A program made the translations under genes and the position numbers. A stretch of DNA of 64,000 nt from Chloroflexota bacterium (lineage in GTDB: Bacteria; Chloroflexota; UBA6077; JACCZL01). The notes under the pieces were generated by a model. That model did not search any database and was not told where the DNA came from. It worked only from the letters and a program-made list of their open reading frames with translations. The stretch spans positions 1 to 64,000 of the forward strand of contig JADLFM010000202.1 of the NCBI GenBank assembly GCA_020845495.1, read 5' to 3'. This document shows positions 44,252-52,295 of the stretch, piece by piece (the stretch's first letter is position 1; each line of letters opens with the position of its first letter).

Positions 44252-44485
44252 ATGAGCCTGGACGACGCTGTCGAACCCGAGGAGGGCGGAGACGAAGCAC
44301 CGCCGATAGGGCTTTCGTCCAGAGACCTCGCCATCATGCTCGGGCAGGCCGTCGCAGACCTGAAGGACGAGGGTCAGACGCTCAATGACGACATGCTAGT
44401 TGTCCTCATCGCGGCCGCCATCGAGGCGAACAATCGTCAGGTCTATGAGGATCTCCGCGCCTCGGGGCTGCTTCACGACGCGTAA
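44252..44485 (+). CDS. Small acidic hypothetical protein
   Basis: 77 aa from ATG 44252, with GGAG nine bases upstream. An acidic disordered N-terminus (EPEEGGDEAP) precedes a helical core SSRDLAIMLGQAVADLKDEG and LNDDMLVVLIAAAIEANNRQ. It may be the partner of the preceding 256-aa protein, with which it is closely linked. No known motif. Confidence 0.65.
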   Translation: MSLDDAVEPEEGGDEAPPIGLSSRDLAIMLGQAVADLKDEGQTLNDDMLVVLIAAAIEANNRQVYEDLRASGLLHDA

Positions 44486-44766
44486 TCGGTAGCCAGTCCG
44501 CGCGTACGGCCTGCTTCACGGCGCTCCCCTACGACTTGCGTGGCCGTCGCGCGCACTTGTCAGCGTATCGCCGTCGCTATGTTGCGTCGATAGTGCGCTT
44601 CTGTCGAGTCCTTGGCATTGACATGTCGGTCGGGTATTGCCATCGCCCATCGGCGGTGCGACAATGAAGATGCACGTTTTCGGGCGCGCCCGAACGCGAG
44701 ACGTCGGGCGCCGGCCGCGCGCAGACGATTCGCCGTGTCGAGTGCGTCATCGGTTGAGGAGGAAGC

Positions 44767-45246
44767 ATGTTCCGTCGTCTGCTCGTCGGCGTAGCCCTGG
44801 TGGCGGGGATTGCCGCGCTTGGCCCGGCCCTGCAATCGGCCGCCCCGGCCGAGGCCAGCCCCGCGAACGCTATCAACTCCCTCGTCTTCGCGCCACAGGT
44901 CACCACCGAAGGCGTTCCGGTCGGCGAGCGCATCGAATTCAGCCGAGACACACACATCGTCTGGGCGGTCGTGAACTTCAACGGCCTGGCGAACGGCACT
45001 CAGCTCACGTACATCCTGCGCCTGAACGGCTGGGACTACTCCTGGGGCAGCATGGCCTGCTGTGATGGCGTGACCAACGGTCGGCTGGCCTTCCCGCTCC
45101 ACAACAAGGATACGACCGACGAGGTCATCCCGGGCGGGGCCTACACCCTGTACATCTATAACGGTGATACGGAAGTCGCGCGAGGCGGCTTCGGCGTGAA
45201 CGGTGGGCGCGGCTCGGACAACTCTGACCCGGAGCCCACCAACTAA
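44767..45246 (+). CDS. Exported beta-rich hypothetical protein
   Basis: 159 aa with a signal peptide (MFRRLLVGVALVAGIAALGP, cleavage near AEASPA) and a mature domain of about 125 residues with alternating aromatic and polar strands (TQLTYILRLNGWDY, AYTLYIYNGDTEVARGGF). It ends in a Gly/Asn/Pro-rich acidic tail. GAGGAGGAAG precedes the ATG. It resembles small surface or extracellular proteins, but I do not recognise the family. The MITE-like copy 2 begins directly after its stop codon. Confidence 0.72.
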   Translation: MFRRLLVGVALVAGIAALGPALQSAAPAEASPANAINSLVFAPQVTTEGVPVGERIEFSRDTHIVWAVVNFNGLANGTQLTYILRLNGWDYSWGSMACCDGVTNGRLAFPLHNKDTTDEVIPGGAYTLYIYNGDTEVARGGFGVNGGRGSDNSDPEPTN

Positions 45247-45359
45247 TGGGTCACGTCGCAGTTGGCTGAGAGCCCCCGCCCCCTTACCCCTCCTCCGTGC
45301 GCGGGAGAGGGGCGGCTGATCCGAAAGCGCCGAGGCTCAATCACTGGTGGCGTGACTCA
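45247..45359. mobile_element. MITE-like element, copy 2 (113 bp)
   Basis: Ends at 45247-45270 and 45336-45359 are inverted repeats (16 of 24). The element aligns with copy 1 in the same orientation. The inner hairpin CCGCCCC/GGGGCGG (45276-45282 against 45309-45315) replaces CCATC/GATGG of copy 1 with compensating changes. It abuts the stop codon of the exported protein gene. Confidence 0.75.
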
Positions 45360-45609
45360 CGAGTCGAGGCTCAACATGCCCTCTGTGACGACCTCAGTGA
45401 CGAGGTCAGGCGGGCAACGATGACCACGTCCAACGCTACTGCTCGGCTCTTCGCGTTGGACGGCGCAACCAGGGGCGCCCCAGACCGATCTGGGGCGCCC
45501 TCGCCACATCCTGGGCCAGGTGACGTTCTCGGAGTGCGCCGCCGGACAGGGTAGAATCATCGGGGGACACCGCGGCTGCCGAGCCGTCCCTAACCGGTGA
45601 GGAGACACC
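45360..45609. other. Intergenic region after MITE-like copy 2
   Basis: Together with the element this makes a 363-bp gap. It holds the strong hairpin at 45473-45500 and a TAGAAT hexamer near 45551 that might be a -10 box for the glycosyltransferase gene, without a matching -35. Confidence 0.5.
45473..45500. terminator. Perfect 12-bp hairpin
   Basis: GGGCGCCCCAGA / TCTGGGGCGCCC with CCGA loop. There is no T-run on either strand. It could be a terminator for the exported-protein gene 226 bp upstream or a leader structure for the glycosyltransferase gene. Confidence 0.5.
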
Positions 45610-46389
45610 ATGGCGTCAGCGGAGCTTCCCGAAGCCAGCCGGGACCATGATGAGCCGGCCAGTACAGCGGATGAGACGATCCAGGTCGGCATCCTGACCG
45701 AGGGCAAGGCGACCCTCGCGATGGTGCTGGTCGGGCTGGTCTTGCAGGAGAGCGTGCCGCTCGACATTTACATCGTCGATACGGCTGCGAGCGCCGTCAT
45801 CAAGCGCGACGATGTGGTCTTCGCAATGCGCCTTGCTTTCGACCGAGGCGTTCACTGCGGCTACGAACGCATCAAGGAGCGCAACCGCCGCTTCAGCGTG
45901 GGACGGCTGCGCCTGCTCGACGAGCTCACCGGGCCGCTCATCTCCTTCATGGACGACGACATCGTCCTCGCTCCGAGCGCTGTCCGCTCGATGTACTCCT
46001 GGGCACGCGACGCCGGCCAGTTCGGGTTCGTCAGCCCCGTCCTCAAGAACTGGGGCGGCGACAGCGCGGCGCCCGGCCGACCCCAGTACTCGCCCGGCGG
46101 CATCATCTATCAGGATGCCATTGCCCGGCGGCTGCTGCGCGAGTATTACGATACGACGACAGACATCCTCGACGCGCGGGGCGGGCCGGAGCGCTTCTGG
46201 GAAAAGGCATTCCTGTCCGAGCTCTTTCCGTCGCTCGGGCGGCAGTGCGAGGTTCGTCAGGATTGCCTGGGCTACCACCTGGATTACCGCGAACGGCCGG
46301 TCCGTTACGAGTTGGACGACCGGATCATTCAGGCAAGCGCCGCCCACGCGCGGGCACTGGCAGCCACGGTCCGCACGAGCACGGCCTGA
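45610..46389 (+). CDS. GT2-like glycosyltransferase
   Basis: 259-aa GT-A fold protein without membrane segments. The acidic metal/nucleotide motif reads SFMDDDIVLAPSAV (about residues 112-125, DxD type), preceded by NRRFSVGRLRLLDEL, and FWEKAFLSELF follows later. It likely moves a sugar from a nucleotide donor to an unknown acceptor. It stands alone, with no polysaccharide operon around it. GGAGA lies six bases before the ATG. Confidence 0.75.
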   Translation: MASAELPEASRDHDEPASTADETIQVGILTEGKATLAMVLVGLVLQESVPLDIYIVDTAASAVIKRDDVVFAMRLAFDRGVHCGYERIKERNRRFSVGRLRLLDELTGPLISFMDDDIVLAPSAVRSMYSWARDAGQFGFVSPVLKNWGGDSAAPGRPQYSPGGIIYQDAIARRLLREYYDTTTDILDARGGPERFWEKAFLSELFPSLGRQCEVRQDCLGYHLDYRERPVRYELDDRIIQASAAHARALAATVRTSTA

Positions 46390-46413
46390 GACGGTCTCAC
46401 CGGTCTCGTCTGC

Positions 46414-47109
46414 CTACGGTACGTGCGTGAGTTGCCCGCAGGCGACTGGCAGGGTTACGCTGGCTGGCACCCCGGTGCCCGGCAGGGATTGGACTGTGGC
46501 CGGCAATCTGATGGCCGGATTGACGCCGTGGACCACGATGGTGCGGGTTTCAAGATTGAGATTGAAATCAGCAACGTCGAGCGCCTTCCCCGCAGCTTGC
46601 TCGAGTTGGTCGATCTGGACAGTCTTCTCGTAGTAATACGATCCGGTGGGGCCGCTCGGACTCGGGAAGAGCTCCGGATCGAGCAACATCATACCGACTG
46701 GATCCTGATCGAGCGGGATGAGGGTACGACCGGTGATCGGCACCAGTTCGACGATGTCGATGATCCCGTCGCCGTTCGCGTCGCCAGTCGCGTCGCCGTT
46801 CGCGTCAGCCTTCGCCGCCGGGCACCCCGTCTCGGCGCCGGAATCGAGATAGCCGTGGATGTGCTGTAGGTGATGCGCCCGTGGGTAAAGCCCGCTCGCG
46901 ACGACCTGGATCGTCAGTTGATTGCCAGCCACGGTCAAGAGTGCGAAGCCGCTCACTGGCTTGTCCGTCACGTTCGCATTAATGGGTTGAAGGCTGGCAG
47001 CGTACACCACCCGGTCCGCGGCCTGAGGTTGGGTCTGGGCGACTACGGACCCGGGCAAGGCCGCGGTAAGTACCACAAGTGCACCGACCGTGAGTTGTCT
47101 GAGACGCAC
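46414..47109 (-). CDS. Exported CHRD-like protein with Ca-binding loop
   Basis: 231 aa from GTG 47109 with GGAGG six bases upstream. A signal peptide (core VGALVVLTAALPG, cleavage near VVAQTQ) is followed by a beta-rich domain with HHLQHIHG (residues 79-86), as in CHRD or copper-site proteins. Between strands lies an Asp/Asn/Gly loop, DANGDATGDANGDGIIDIVE (102-121), a repeated EF-hand/dockerin-type Ca site. The His cluster could bind metal. Function unknown. Confidence 0.75.
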   Translation of the reverse strand: MRLRQLTVGALVVLTAALPGSVVAQTQPQAADRVVYAASLQPINANVTDKPVSGFALLTVAGNQLTIQVVASGLYPRAHHLQHIHGYLDSGAETGCPAAKADANGDATGDANGDGIIDIVELVPITGRTLIPLDQDPVGMMLLDPELFPSPSGPTGSYYYEKTVQIDQLEQAAGKALDVADFNLNLETRTIVVHGVNPAIRLPATVQSLPGTGVPASVTLPVACGQLTHVP

Positions 47110-47558
47110 ACCCTACCTCCGAGCAACCGTGGCGGGCCGCCGAGCCGCACCTGCACCCTCGTCCGCCAACTGACTCGCTGCGCTGGCAAGAGCCATGCCC
47201 CGGAGCGCTCACGTCCAGTCGACGGAATTGGGCCGGCATGAGCACAGCCCACTGGAGTTGAAGGAGTCAACACCCTGGAGTACTTCAGAGTGCTTCGAGC
47301 ACGACTTCCTGGCTGGCCGGGGGCGCCTCAGTCACAGGTCAGGGCGGCGGTGACCGAGGACACAGCAGGGCAACGGGCGCACTCATCGTGGTTCGCGCTG
47401 CGCCGGACCGGCCGTCGGCCCAAGAGAACCGCCCGACGTCGAGCGCGCTGGCGGCCAGGGTGGTCGACGTAGCCAGGTACGTGCCCCAGGCCGCGGCGTG
47501 GACGGTGCCGCTCTCACCTCGGGCGGCGACCCTGACGGCGCGATCTCGTCGCTCCGTC
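47110..47558. other. 449-bp non-coding gap
   Basis: Between two leftward exported-protein genes. No frame here has start, ribosome site and coding character together, and I see no clear repeat or RNA. Confidence 0.5.
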
Positions 47559-48377
47559 CTACTGAAGCCGGATCTCGAAGAGGAGCGGCCAGTCCTTGCC
47601 GCTAACGAAGATCCGGCCGGTTTCAGGATCGTAGGCGATACCGTTGAGCACGTCTTCAGCACTGCCGCGCCGGTCTGCTGGCAGCAGGCCGCTCATGTCG
47701 AGCGTGCGCGTGACCTGTCCGCTCGTGGGGTCGATCCGTACGATGGTATCGCTGTGCCAGACGTTCGCCCAGATCTCGCCGTCGATCCACTCGAGCTCGT
47801 TGATATCCCGCAGCGGCCGGCCGTCCAGCGTCACCGCCAGCGTTCGCACCGGGAGGTAACTCTCTGGATCGAGAAACGTCAGCGTGTCGGTGCCATCGCT
47901 CAGGATCAGCGACGCACCGTCATAGGTCAATCCCCAGCCCTCGGTGTCGTAGTGGAAACTGCCCAACAGGCCGAGCGAGTCCCGGTCATAGATGAAGCCC
48001 TGCTTCGAGCGCCAGGTCAACTGCACCAGCCGGTCGCCGACCAACGCCAGCCCTTCGCCAAACACGTCATTGGCGAGGGGAACCTGCTGTACCACCTCAC
48101 CAGACGGGAACGCCACCCGTCGCAGCGTGGATTCGCCGTACAGGCCGGTGCTCTCATAGAAGCCGCCGTCGTGCCAGACCAGGCCCTGCAGGAACGCGGT
48201 CGGGTCGTGCGGGTAGCTGCCCACCACCTCGTACGGCGTGACCGCCGACCGGTTGGCCGACGAGTGCGCGAGCGGCTCAGCCGCTGTGGTGGCGGCGGCC
48301 TGCCCTGGCAGCGCGACCGCCACAATGAGGATCGCTGCGGACATTAGCAGCAGCCAGCGGGCACGATGTGACGTCAT
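47559..48377 (-). CDS. Exported glutamine cyclotransferase
   Basis: Converts N-terminal Gln to pyroglutamate on peptides or proteins. From ATG 48377 it is 272 aa: a signal peptide (WLLLMSAAILIVAVALPG) and a five-bladed propeller of the plant/bacterial QC family with SYPHDPTAFLQGLVW, FYESTGLYGES, FGEGLALVGDRLVQLTW, DTEGWGLTYDG and LNGIAYDPETGRIFVSGK. The pattern FxQGL…ESTG…GEG is diagnostic. The 60-residue upstream extension of the frame is non-coding in character. GGGAGG is close to the start. Confidence 0.9.
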   Translation of the reverse strand: MTSHRARWLLLMSAAILIVAVALPGQAAATTAAEPLAHSSANRSAVTPYEVVGSYPHDPTAFLQGLVWHDGGFYESTGLYGESTLRRVAFPSGEVVQQVPLANDVFGEGLALVGDRLVQLTWRSKQGFIYDRDSLGLLGSFHYDTEGWGLTYDGASLILSDGTDTLTFLDPESYLPVRTLAVTLDGRPLRDINELEWIDGEIWANVWHSDTIVRIDPTSGQVTRTLDMSGLLPADRRGSAEDVLNGIAYDPETGRIFVSGKDWPLLFEIRLQ

Positions 48378-48563
48378 GCGCCTCCCGAGCGATGCAGACG
48401 TGAGTAAAAAGCCTGCTCTTATGACGAGCGACGAGCAGAAATGTTCCGGTTCCCCCGGTTCTGCCCGAACCTGCTGTGACCCAGTCAGACGTCTGGCGAT
48501 GATTGGCCACGCTGACGAGTACGACCCGCTCGTGCCCGGCCCGCCAGGCTGCACCGTGGCGGC

Positions 48564-48818
48564 TTAGTGACCCTCGAGCGGGATAGCCTCGCCTATCAGC
48601 ATGACCGGAATGTCGTCGCGAATCGGGTACAGGTACTGGCCGTCTTCGCGGACGAGCCCCCCCTGGATCGGCTCGGACACGCTCACACCGTCTCGGTTCT
48701 TCTGCGTGCCCGCCGCGATCGCGGCATTCACCTGCTGAATCGTAGCAGCGTCGGCAAGGTGGACCGGCTGATGGGTCTCCGGGCAAGCCAGGATCCCGAT
48801 GAGATCGGCGTCGAGCAT
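48564..48818 (-). CDS. Trm112-family small protein
   Basis: 84 aa from ATG 48818 with GGAGGA six bases upstream. It has the family pattern LIGILACPETHQPVHL at the N-terminus and LVREDGQYLYPIRDDIPVML at the C-terminus. Only one of the usual zinc Cys is kept (C12 in ACPE), so the zinc knuckle is degenerate. Relatives act as activators of methyltransferases or as companions of glycan and lipid enzymes; no such partner is adjacent. Confidence 0.82.
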   Translation of the reverse strand: MLDADLIGILACPETHQPVHLADAATIQQVNAAIAAGTQKNRDGVSVSEPIQGGLVREDGQYLYPIRDDIPVMLIGEAIPLEGH

Positions 48819-49166
48819 GATGCTCCTCCGTAATCGGACGGGGTGGGTAGGCGGGCTCAGGTATACCAGAGCGTCAGGTCCATCCGAGCGTCGGGATGGG
48901 CCTCTGCAAATTCCCACGGACCAGGCGACCGTGGCTACACTGTAGGATGGAGGACGATGAGGTGTGTGGCCACACGACGAGGCAGGAGTACGGCGTACGC
49001 CTCCACGCACAACCATCAGTCCTGACGCCGGGCAAGATCCCCTATTCGTTTATCCCTCCACCCTTGACGCCGGGCACCAACTGCTTCCGCCAGACATCGC
49101 CGCAACGTCGGCACCGCCGACGGCCTCTCACATCACCGGAAATTTTCTCCCCCTAAGACGAGTGTG
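48819..49166. other. 348-bp intergenic region
   Basis: Upstream of two divergent small genes. It contains two copies of TGACGCCGGGCA (near 49023 and 49069) and a less GC-rich stretch near 49037-49060. No gene is supported. Confidence 0.5.
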
Positions 49167-49607
49167 ATGCCTACCATGGCTCTCGAGCGCCTGATCTGCG
49201 CAGACTGCGGACACCGCCTCTGGCATGACGTCGATGCTCCCATCCCCTGCCCCGACTGCGACGGCGAGCTACGCCGGATGGGGCCGTTCGAGGCGTTCGT
49301 CGACCGCTGGTTCGCGCCGCCGGACATGAATGCGTCTGACATGCATCGGCGGCACCTCCAACTCGTCGAACTGCTTTGGACCGCCGACGAGCGGGGCCGC
49401 GAGTGGTACGAGATCGTCCGCCCGAAACGCGTGTCGTACTCGGCGTTCGTGAAGCGGGTGAACCCACTGATCTGTCGAGGACTGGAAGAGGGCTGGATCA
49501 CCACGAAGATTCCACCAGCCCCCGTCCCCAATGACAGCGCCTACAGCCTGGAGATCACCGACCCTGAACGCTTCGTGGACGAGATGGGGCGGCTGTTTCA
49601 GAGCTAG
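49167..49607 (+). CDS. Zinc-ribbon hypothetical protein
   Basis: 146 aa from ATG 49167 (GTG 49164 and ATG 49179 are alternatives; the ribosome site is weak). The N-terminal zinc ribbon CADCGH…CPDC (about residues 12-33) is followed by a charged helical region with WTADERGREWYEIVRPKR and a C-terminal part without known motif. Not recognised beyond the ribbon. Convergent with the Fe-ADH gene. Confidence 0.68.
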   Translation: MPTMALERLICADCGHRLWHDVDAPIPCPDCDGELRRMGPFEAFVDRWFAPPDMNASDMHRRHLQLVELLWTADERGREWYEIVRPKRVSYSAFVKRVNPLICRGLEEGWITTKIPPAPVPNDSAYSLEITDPERFVDEMGRLFQS

Positions 49608-49755
49608 AGGCCGCAGAGCGCTTGACGCTATCAAGAGCCAGACGTCCGGTCCCTGCCCCTTCGCCGTGCGACCCTTACGTCTACGTCGCACGCAGCGAGG
49701 AGCCGGCTTGACCTCCCGCTGCCTCCCAGGCGTTGGCGCCGGCATCCGTCGGGAT

Positions 49756-50952
49756 TCAGTAAGCGCCCTTCAGCAACGACAACACCTCGTCCAGGCTCCG
49801 GAATGCACGAGGGCCACCAATCGACCGGGGGGCATGCTGAGCGTAGACCCGCTCGGCGCAGGTCTGAAGCGCCTCCTCGCTCATGCCATGCGAGCGCAAC
49901 GGCTCCTCGACTTCGCATTCGGCACGAAGGCGGCGCACGGCGGCCAGGCAGCGCTCGGCCCCTTCACGGTAGGAGAGCCCGTCGACCTGCTCGCCGAGCG
50001 CAGCGGCGATCTGGGTGAGCTTCTCCGGGCAGGCCGGTGCGACCCACTCCAAGACGTGCGGCAACATCAGCCCGATCAGCCGCCCGTGCGGCAGGTGTGT
50101 CAGGTCGCCGAGCACTTCAGCAAACGTATGCACGTGGATCAGGCCAGCGTACGGGAAGGCGGTGCCGACCATCGTCGCCGCCAGAAGCATCCCGGCGCGG
50201 GCCTCGAGGTTGGCTCCATTGGCAAATGCCTTCGGCAGATTCTCGCCAATCGCCTCGATCGCCGTGAGCAGCAGGGTGTCGGCATACGGGTTGACCTGGC
50301 GTGTCAGAAACCCCTCGATCCCCTGGGACAAGGCATCGAAACCGGTGTCGGCCGTCACTCGCGGGGGCATCGACGTGGTCAGGGCCGGATCGCAGAGCGC
50401 CACGGTCGGCCGGACATTCGGTCCGCCAACCCACAACTTGATTCCCGACTCAGGGTCGAAGGCGCCGCACCCGGAGGTCGCCTCAGCTCCGGTGCCGGCC
50501 GTCGTCGGGACGGCAATGACATCCGGGCCTTTCTTGGACGCAACCCGCGCAGGCGCCCAGTCTGCACCCGTGCGGCGCTGGGCGTACTCCTGGAACCGGC
50601 CGCCGTTGCCGATCAGCAGGGAAACGGCCTTGGCGCTGTCCATCGAGCTGCCACCGCCGACTGCGACGATGATGTCACAGCCGCGCTCTCGGTACATTGC
50701 CTCGGCCGCCTCGATCGAGCCGATGGTCGGCTCGGTCACCACACCGTCGAACACCTCGACACGGAGGCCGGCCTCCTTCAGCGACTCCTCGATCTGCTGC
50801 GTCAACCCGAGGCGGTACAGGCCAGCGTCGGTCATCACCAGAGCGGCGGTACCCGCATACTCGCGTGCAATCGTGCCAGCGTGTTTGGCCTTGCCGACGC
50901 CGAACTCGATGCGAGACATCGGTCCGAAACGGAAGTCATTCAACCAGTTCAC
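49756..50952 (-). CDS. Iron-containing alcohol dehydrogenase
   Basis: Group III alcohol/aldehyde oxidoreductase, 398 aa, with NAD-binding GGGSSMDSAKA (residues 100-110) and PTTAGTGAEAT (149-159). The metal site normally uses one Asp and three His. Here the equivalents are D206 in TGFDALSQ, Q210 in place of the first His, H275 in HVHTFAE and H289 in HLPHG. So one ligand is changed, and the substrate or metal may differ from typical members. The ATG at 50952 is taken from the start of the conserved N-terminus. No partner genes. Confidence 0.9.
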   Translation of the reverse strand: MNWLNDFRFGPMSRIEFGVGKAKHAGTIAREYAGTAALVMTDAGLYRLGLTQQIEESLKEAGLRVEVFDGVVTEPTIGSIEAAEAMYRERGCDIIVAVGGGSSMDSAKAVSLLIGNGGRFQEYAQRRTGADWAPARVASKKGPDVIAVPTTAGTGAEATSGCGAFDPESGIKLWVGGPNVRPTVALCDPALTTSMPPRVTADTGFDALSQGIEGFLTRQVNPYADTLLLTAIEAIGENLPKAFANGANLEARAGMLLAATMVGTAFPYAGLIHVHTFAEVLGDLTHLPHGRLIGLMLPHVLEWVAPACPEKLTQIAAALGEQVDGLSYREGAERCLAAVRRLRAECEVEEPLRSHGMSEEALQTCAERVYAQHAPRSIGGPRAFRSLDEVLSLLKGAY

Positions 50953-51004
50953 GTCTCCCCCTCAGCGCCCTGGCGCGCGGCGGCCATCAGGGTTCTTCCG
51001 ACCA

Positions 51005-51058
51005 ACAGCCGCCACTCGGCGCTTTCCCAGGACAGCCGCCACTCGGCGCTCGCCCAGG
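51005..51058. repeat. 27-bp tandem duplication
   Basis: Two adjacent copies (51005-51031 and 51032-51058) with two mismatches, beginning ACAGCCGCCACTCGGCGCT. Non-coding, between the Fe-ADH gene and the rpmI promoter. Confidence 0.88.
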
Positions 51059-51208
51059 ATCGATGCTCCAACCACGTCACCAGCCATGGCATGCGCGCTC
51101 GTGGTCAGACCGCCACATCCAAGCCGTGCTCGTCGCGCGCCTCGGCCCAGCGTAGCACACACCGAGTGGGCTCCAGAGCGCCGGGCAGGGTCCAGGGCCG
51201 TGCAGTCG

Positions 51209-51237
51209 TTGCCGCTCCGCGATGGCTGTGCTAGAAT
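51209..51237 (+). promoter_or_regulatory. Sigma-70-type promoter of rpmI-rplT
   Basis: TTGCCG at 51209-51214, 17-bp spacer, TAGAAT at 51232-51237: four of six and five of six matches to consensus at ideal spacing, about 109 bp before the rpmI start. The best promoter visible in the window. Confidence 0.75.
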
Positions 51238-51345
51238 CCCTCCTTGTGGCGTCGAGCCGCGCCGTGTTCTCGTGCGCGCATCGCCCGAGGTGCCCGACCG
51301 ATTCGGTCGGCGAGCGCCCCTCTTTGATACCAGGATGTGATGAGT

Positions 51346-51546
51346 ATGCCCAAGCTCAAGACGCACAAGGGGACTGCCCGGCGAATGCAGTACAGCGGCA
51401 GCGGCAAGCTGATGCGTACGCGGCAGGGCAAGAGCCACCTGCGGCGCAATCGCTCCAAGCGCGCCGCCCGCGAGTACGACGAGATGTTTCTGGTGGCCAA
51501 GGCTGATCTGCCGCGCCTGCGGCGTCTCATGCCGTACGCCAAGTAG
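51346..51546 (+). CDS. rpmI: 50S ribosomal protein L35
   Basis: 66 aa, starting MPKLKTHKGTARR like other L35 proteins and ending RRLMPYAK. In-frame starts at 51337 and 51340 exist; 51346 is chosen because L35 begins MPK and AGGA lies ten bases upstream. Followed by rplT 64 bp later. infC, which usually precedes, is absent. Confidence 0.94.
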   Translation: MPKLKTHKGTARRMQYSGSGKLMRTRQGKSHLRRNRSKRAAREYDEMFLVAKADLPRLRRLMPYAK

Positions 51547-51610
51547 CGCCGGTCGTAACAACGTCGGCACCACGTAACGCCGGACCGATTGGGGACGACC
51601 GGAGGAGATC

Positions 51611-51982
51611 ATGAGCCGAGTCAAGCGCGGCGTGACCCAGCAGGCGCGCCACAAGAAGATTCTCAAGCTCGCCAAGGGCTTCCATTCCGCGCGCCACAAG
51701 CTCTTCAAGACCGCCAACGAAGCGGTCCTGCATTCGCTCGACTACGCGTACCGCGACCGCCGTAATAAGAAGCGCGACTTTCACCGGCTCTGGATCGTGC
51801 GCATCAACGCCGCGGCTCGCCAGAACGGCATGACCTATAGCCAGCTCATGTCTGGACTCAGGACGGCCGGCGTGGAGATCAACCGAAAGATGCTCGCCGA
51901 GATGGCCGTCAACGACGGCGCGGCTTTTACCAGCCTCGTGGCGTTGGCGCGGGGCCAGGCGAGCGAGGCCGCGACCGCCTGA
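51611..51982 (+). CDS. rplT: 50S ribosomal protein L20
   Basis: Large-subunit assembly protein, 123 aa. It has a basic N-terminal extension [20 protein letters not shown] and the globular part with [20 protein letters not shown] and [15 protein letters not shown] precedes the ATG. In other bacteria L20 represses its own operon by binding a leader; whether the rpmI leader here does so is unknown. A rho-independent terminator follows at 52062. Confidence 0.96.
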   Translation: MSRVKRGVTQQARHKKILKLAKGFHSARHKLFKTANEAVLHSLDYAYRDRRNKKRDFHRLWIVRINAAARQNGMTYSQLMSGLRTAGVEINRKMLAEMAVNDGAAFTSLVALARGQASEAATA

Positions 51983-52295
51983 GCGCTCAGTCCTGGTTGA
52001 CGCTCTCCCAGGCAGAGCGAGCCCCGATCGTGGAGCCAGTACGGCTCGAGCGATGATCCGCAAGCGCCTTCGTCCACCTGACGGAGGCGCTTTCTTCGTC
52101 CGCCCCGCCACGGGGCCGCATCCAGAGCCCTGATCGGCCAGGCGCCGACATCTCACCACGCAAGCCCGTCACATGACAGCCTGTCGAACGACTCGCCACC
52201 TCATCGGGCAACCTGGGCGACGAGCGTCGACGCGGCAGCGCCCAGAATGCCAAACGCGGCCGTGAGAGCGGCCGAGAACGAGTGGAGTACCCCAG
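51983..52295. other. 313-bp intergenic region, rplT to pheS
   Basis: Holds the rplT terminator at 52062-52096 and a CGGCCG/CGGCCG hairpin near 52258-52275 ahead of pheS. No T-box sequence of the usual AGGGUGG form is visible before pheS. Confidence 0.55.
52062..52096 (+). terminator. Rho-independent terminator after rplT
   Basis: 13-bp stem AAGCGCCTTCGTC / GACGGAGGCGCTT with one T-G pair and a 5-nt loop, followed by TCTT after the stem's terminal TT. The clearest plus-strand terminator in the window, 80 bp after the rplT stop. Confidence 0.85.

Larger units (their letters stand above)
50953..51345. other. 393-bp region upstream of rpmI
   Basis: Holds a 27-bp tandem pair (51005-51058), the rpmI promoter (51209-51237) and a possible leader hairpin CCGACC/GGTCGG near 51288-51304. 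infC, the usual neighbour of rpmI, is not present and no remnant is seen. Confidence 0.6.

Noticed and set aside
47388..48347. Rightward 319-codon frame
   Set aside because: It is antisense to the glutamine cyclotransferase gene, which has a clear signal peptide and family motifs.
51983..52295. Possible T-box riboswitch ahead of pheS
   Set aside because: The hairpin is well explained as the rplT terminator and no T-box consensus or specifier stem is visible.
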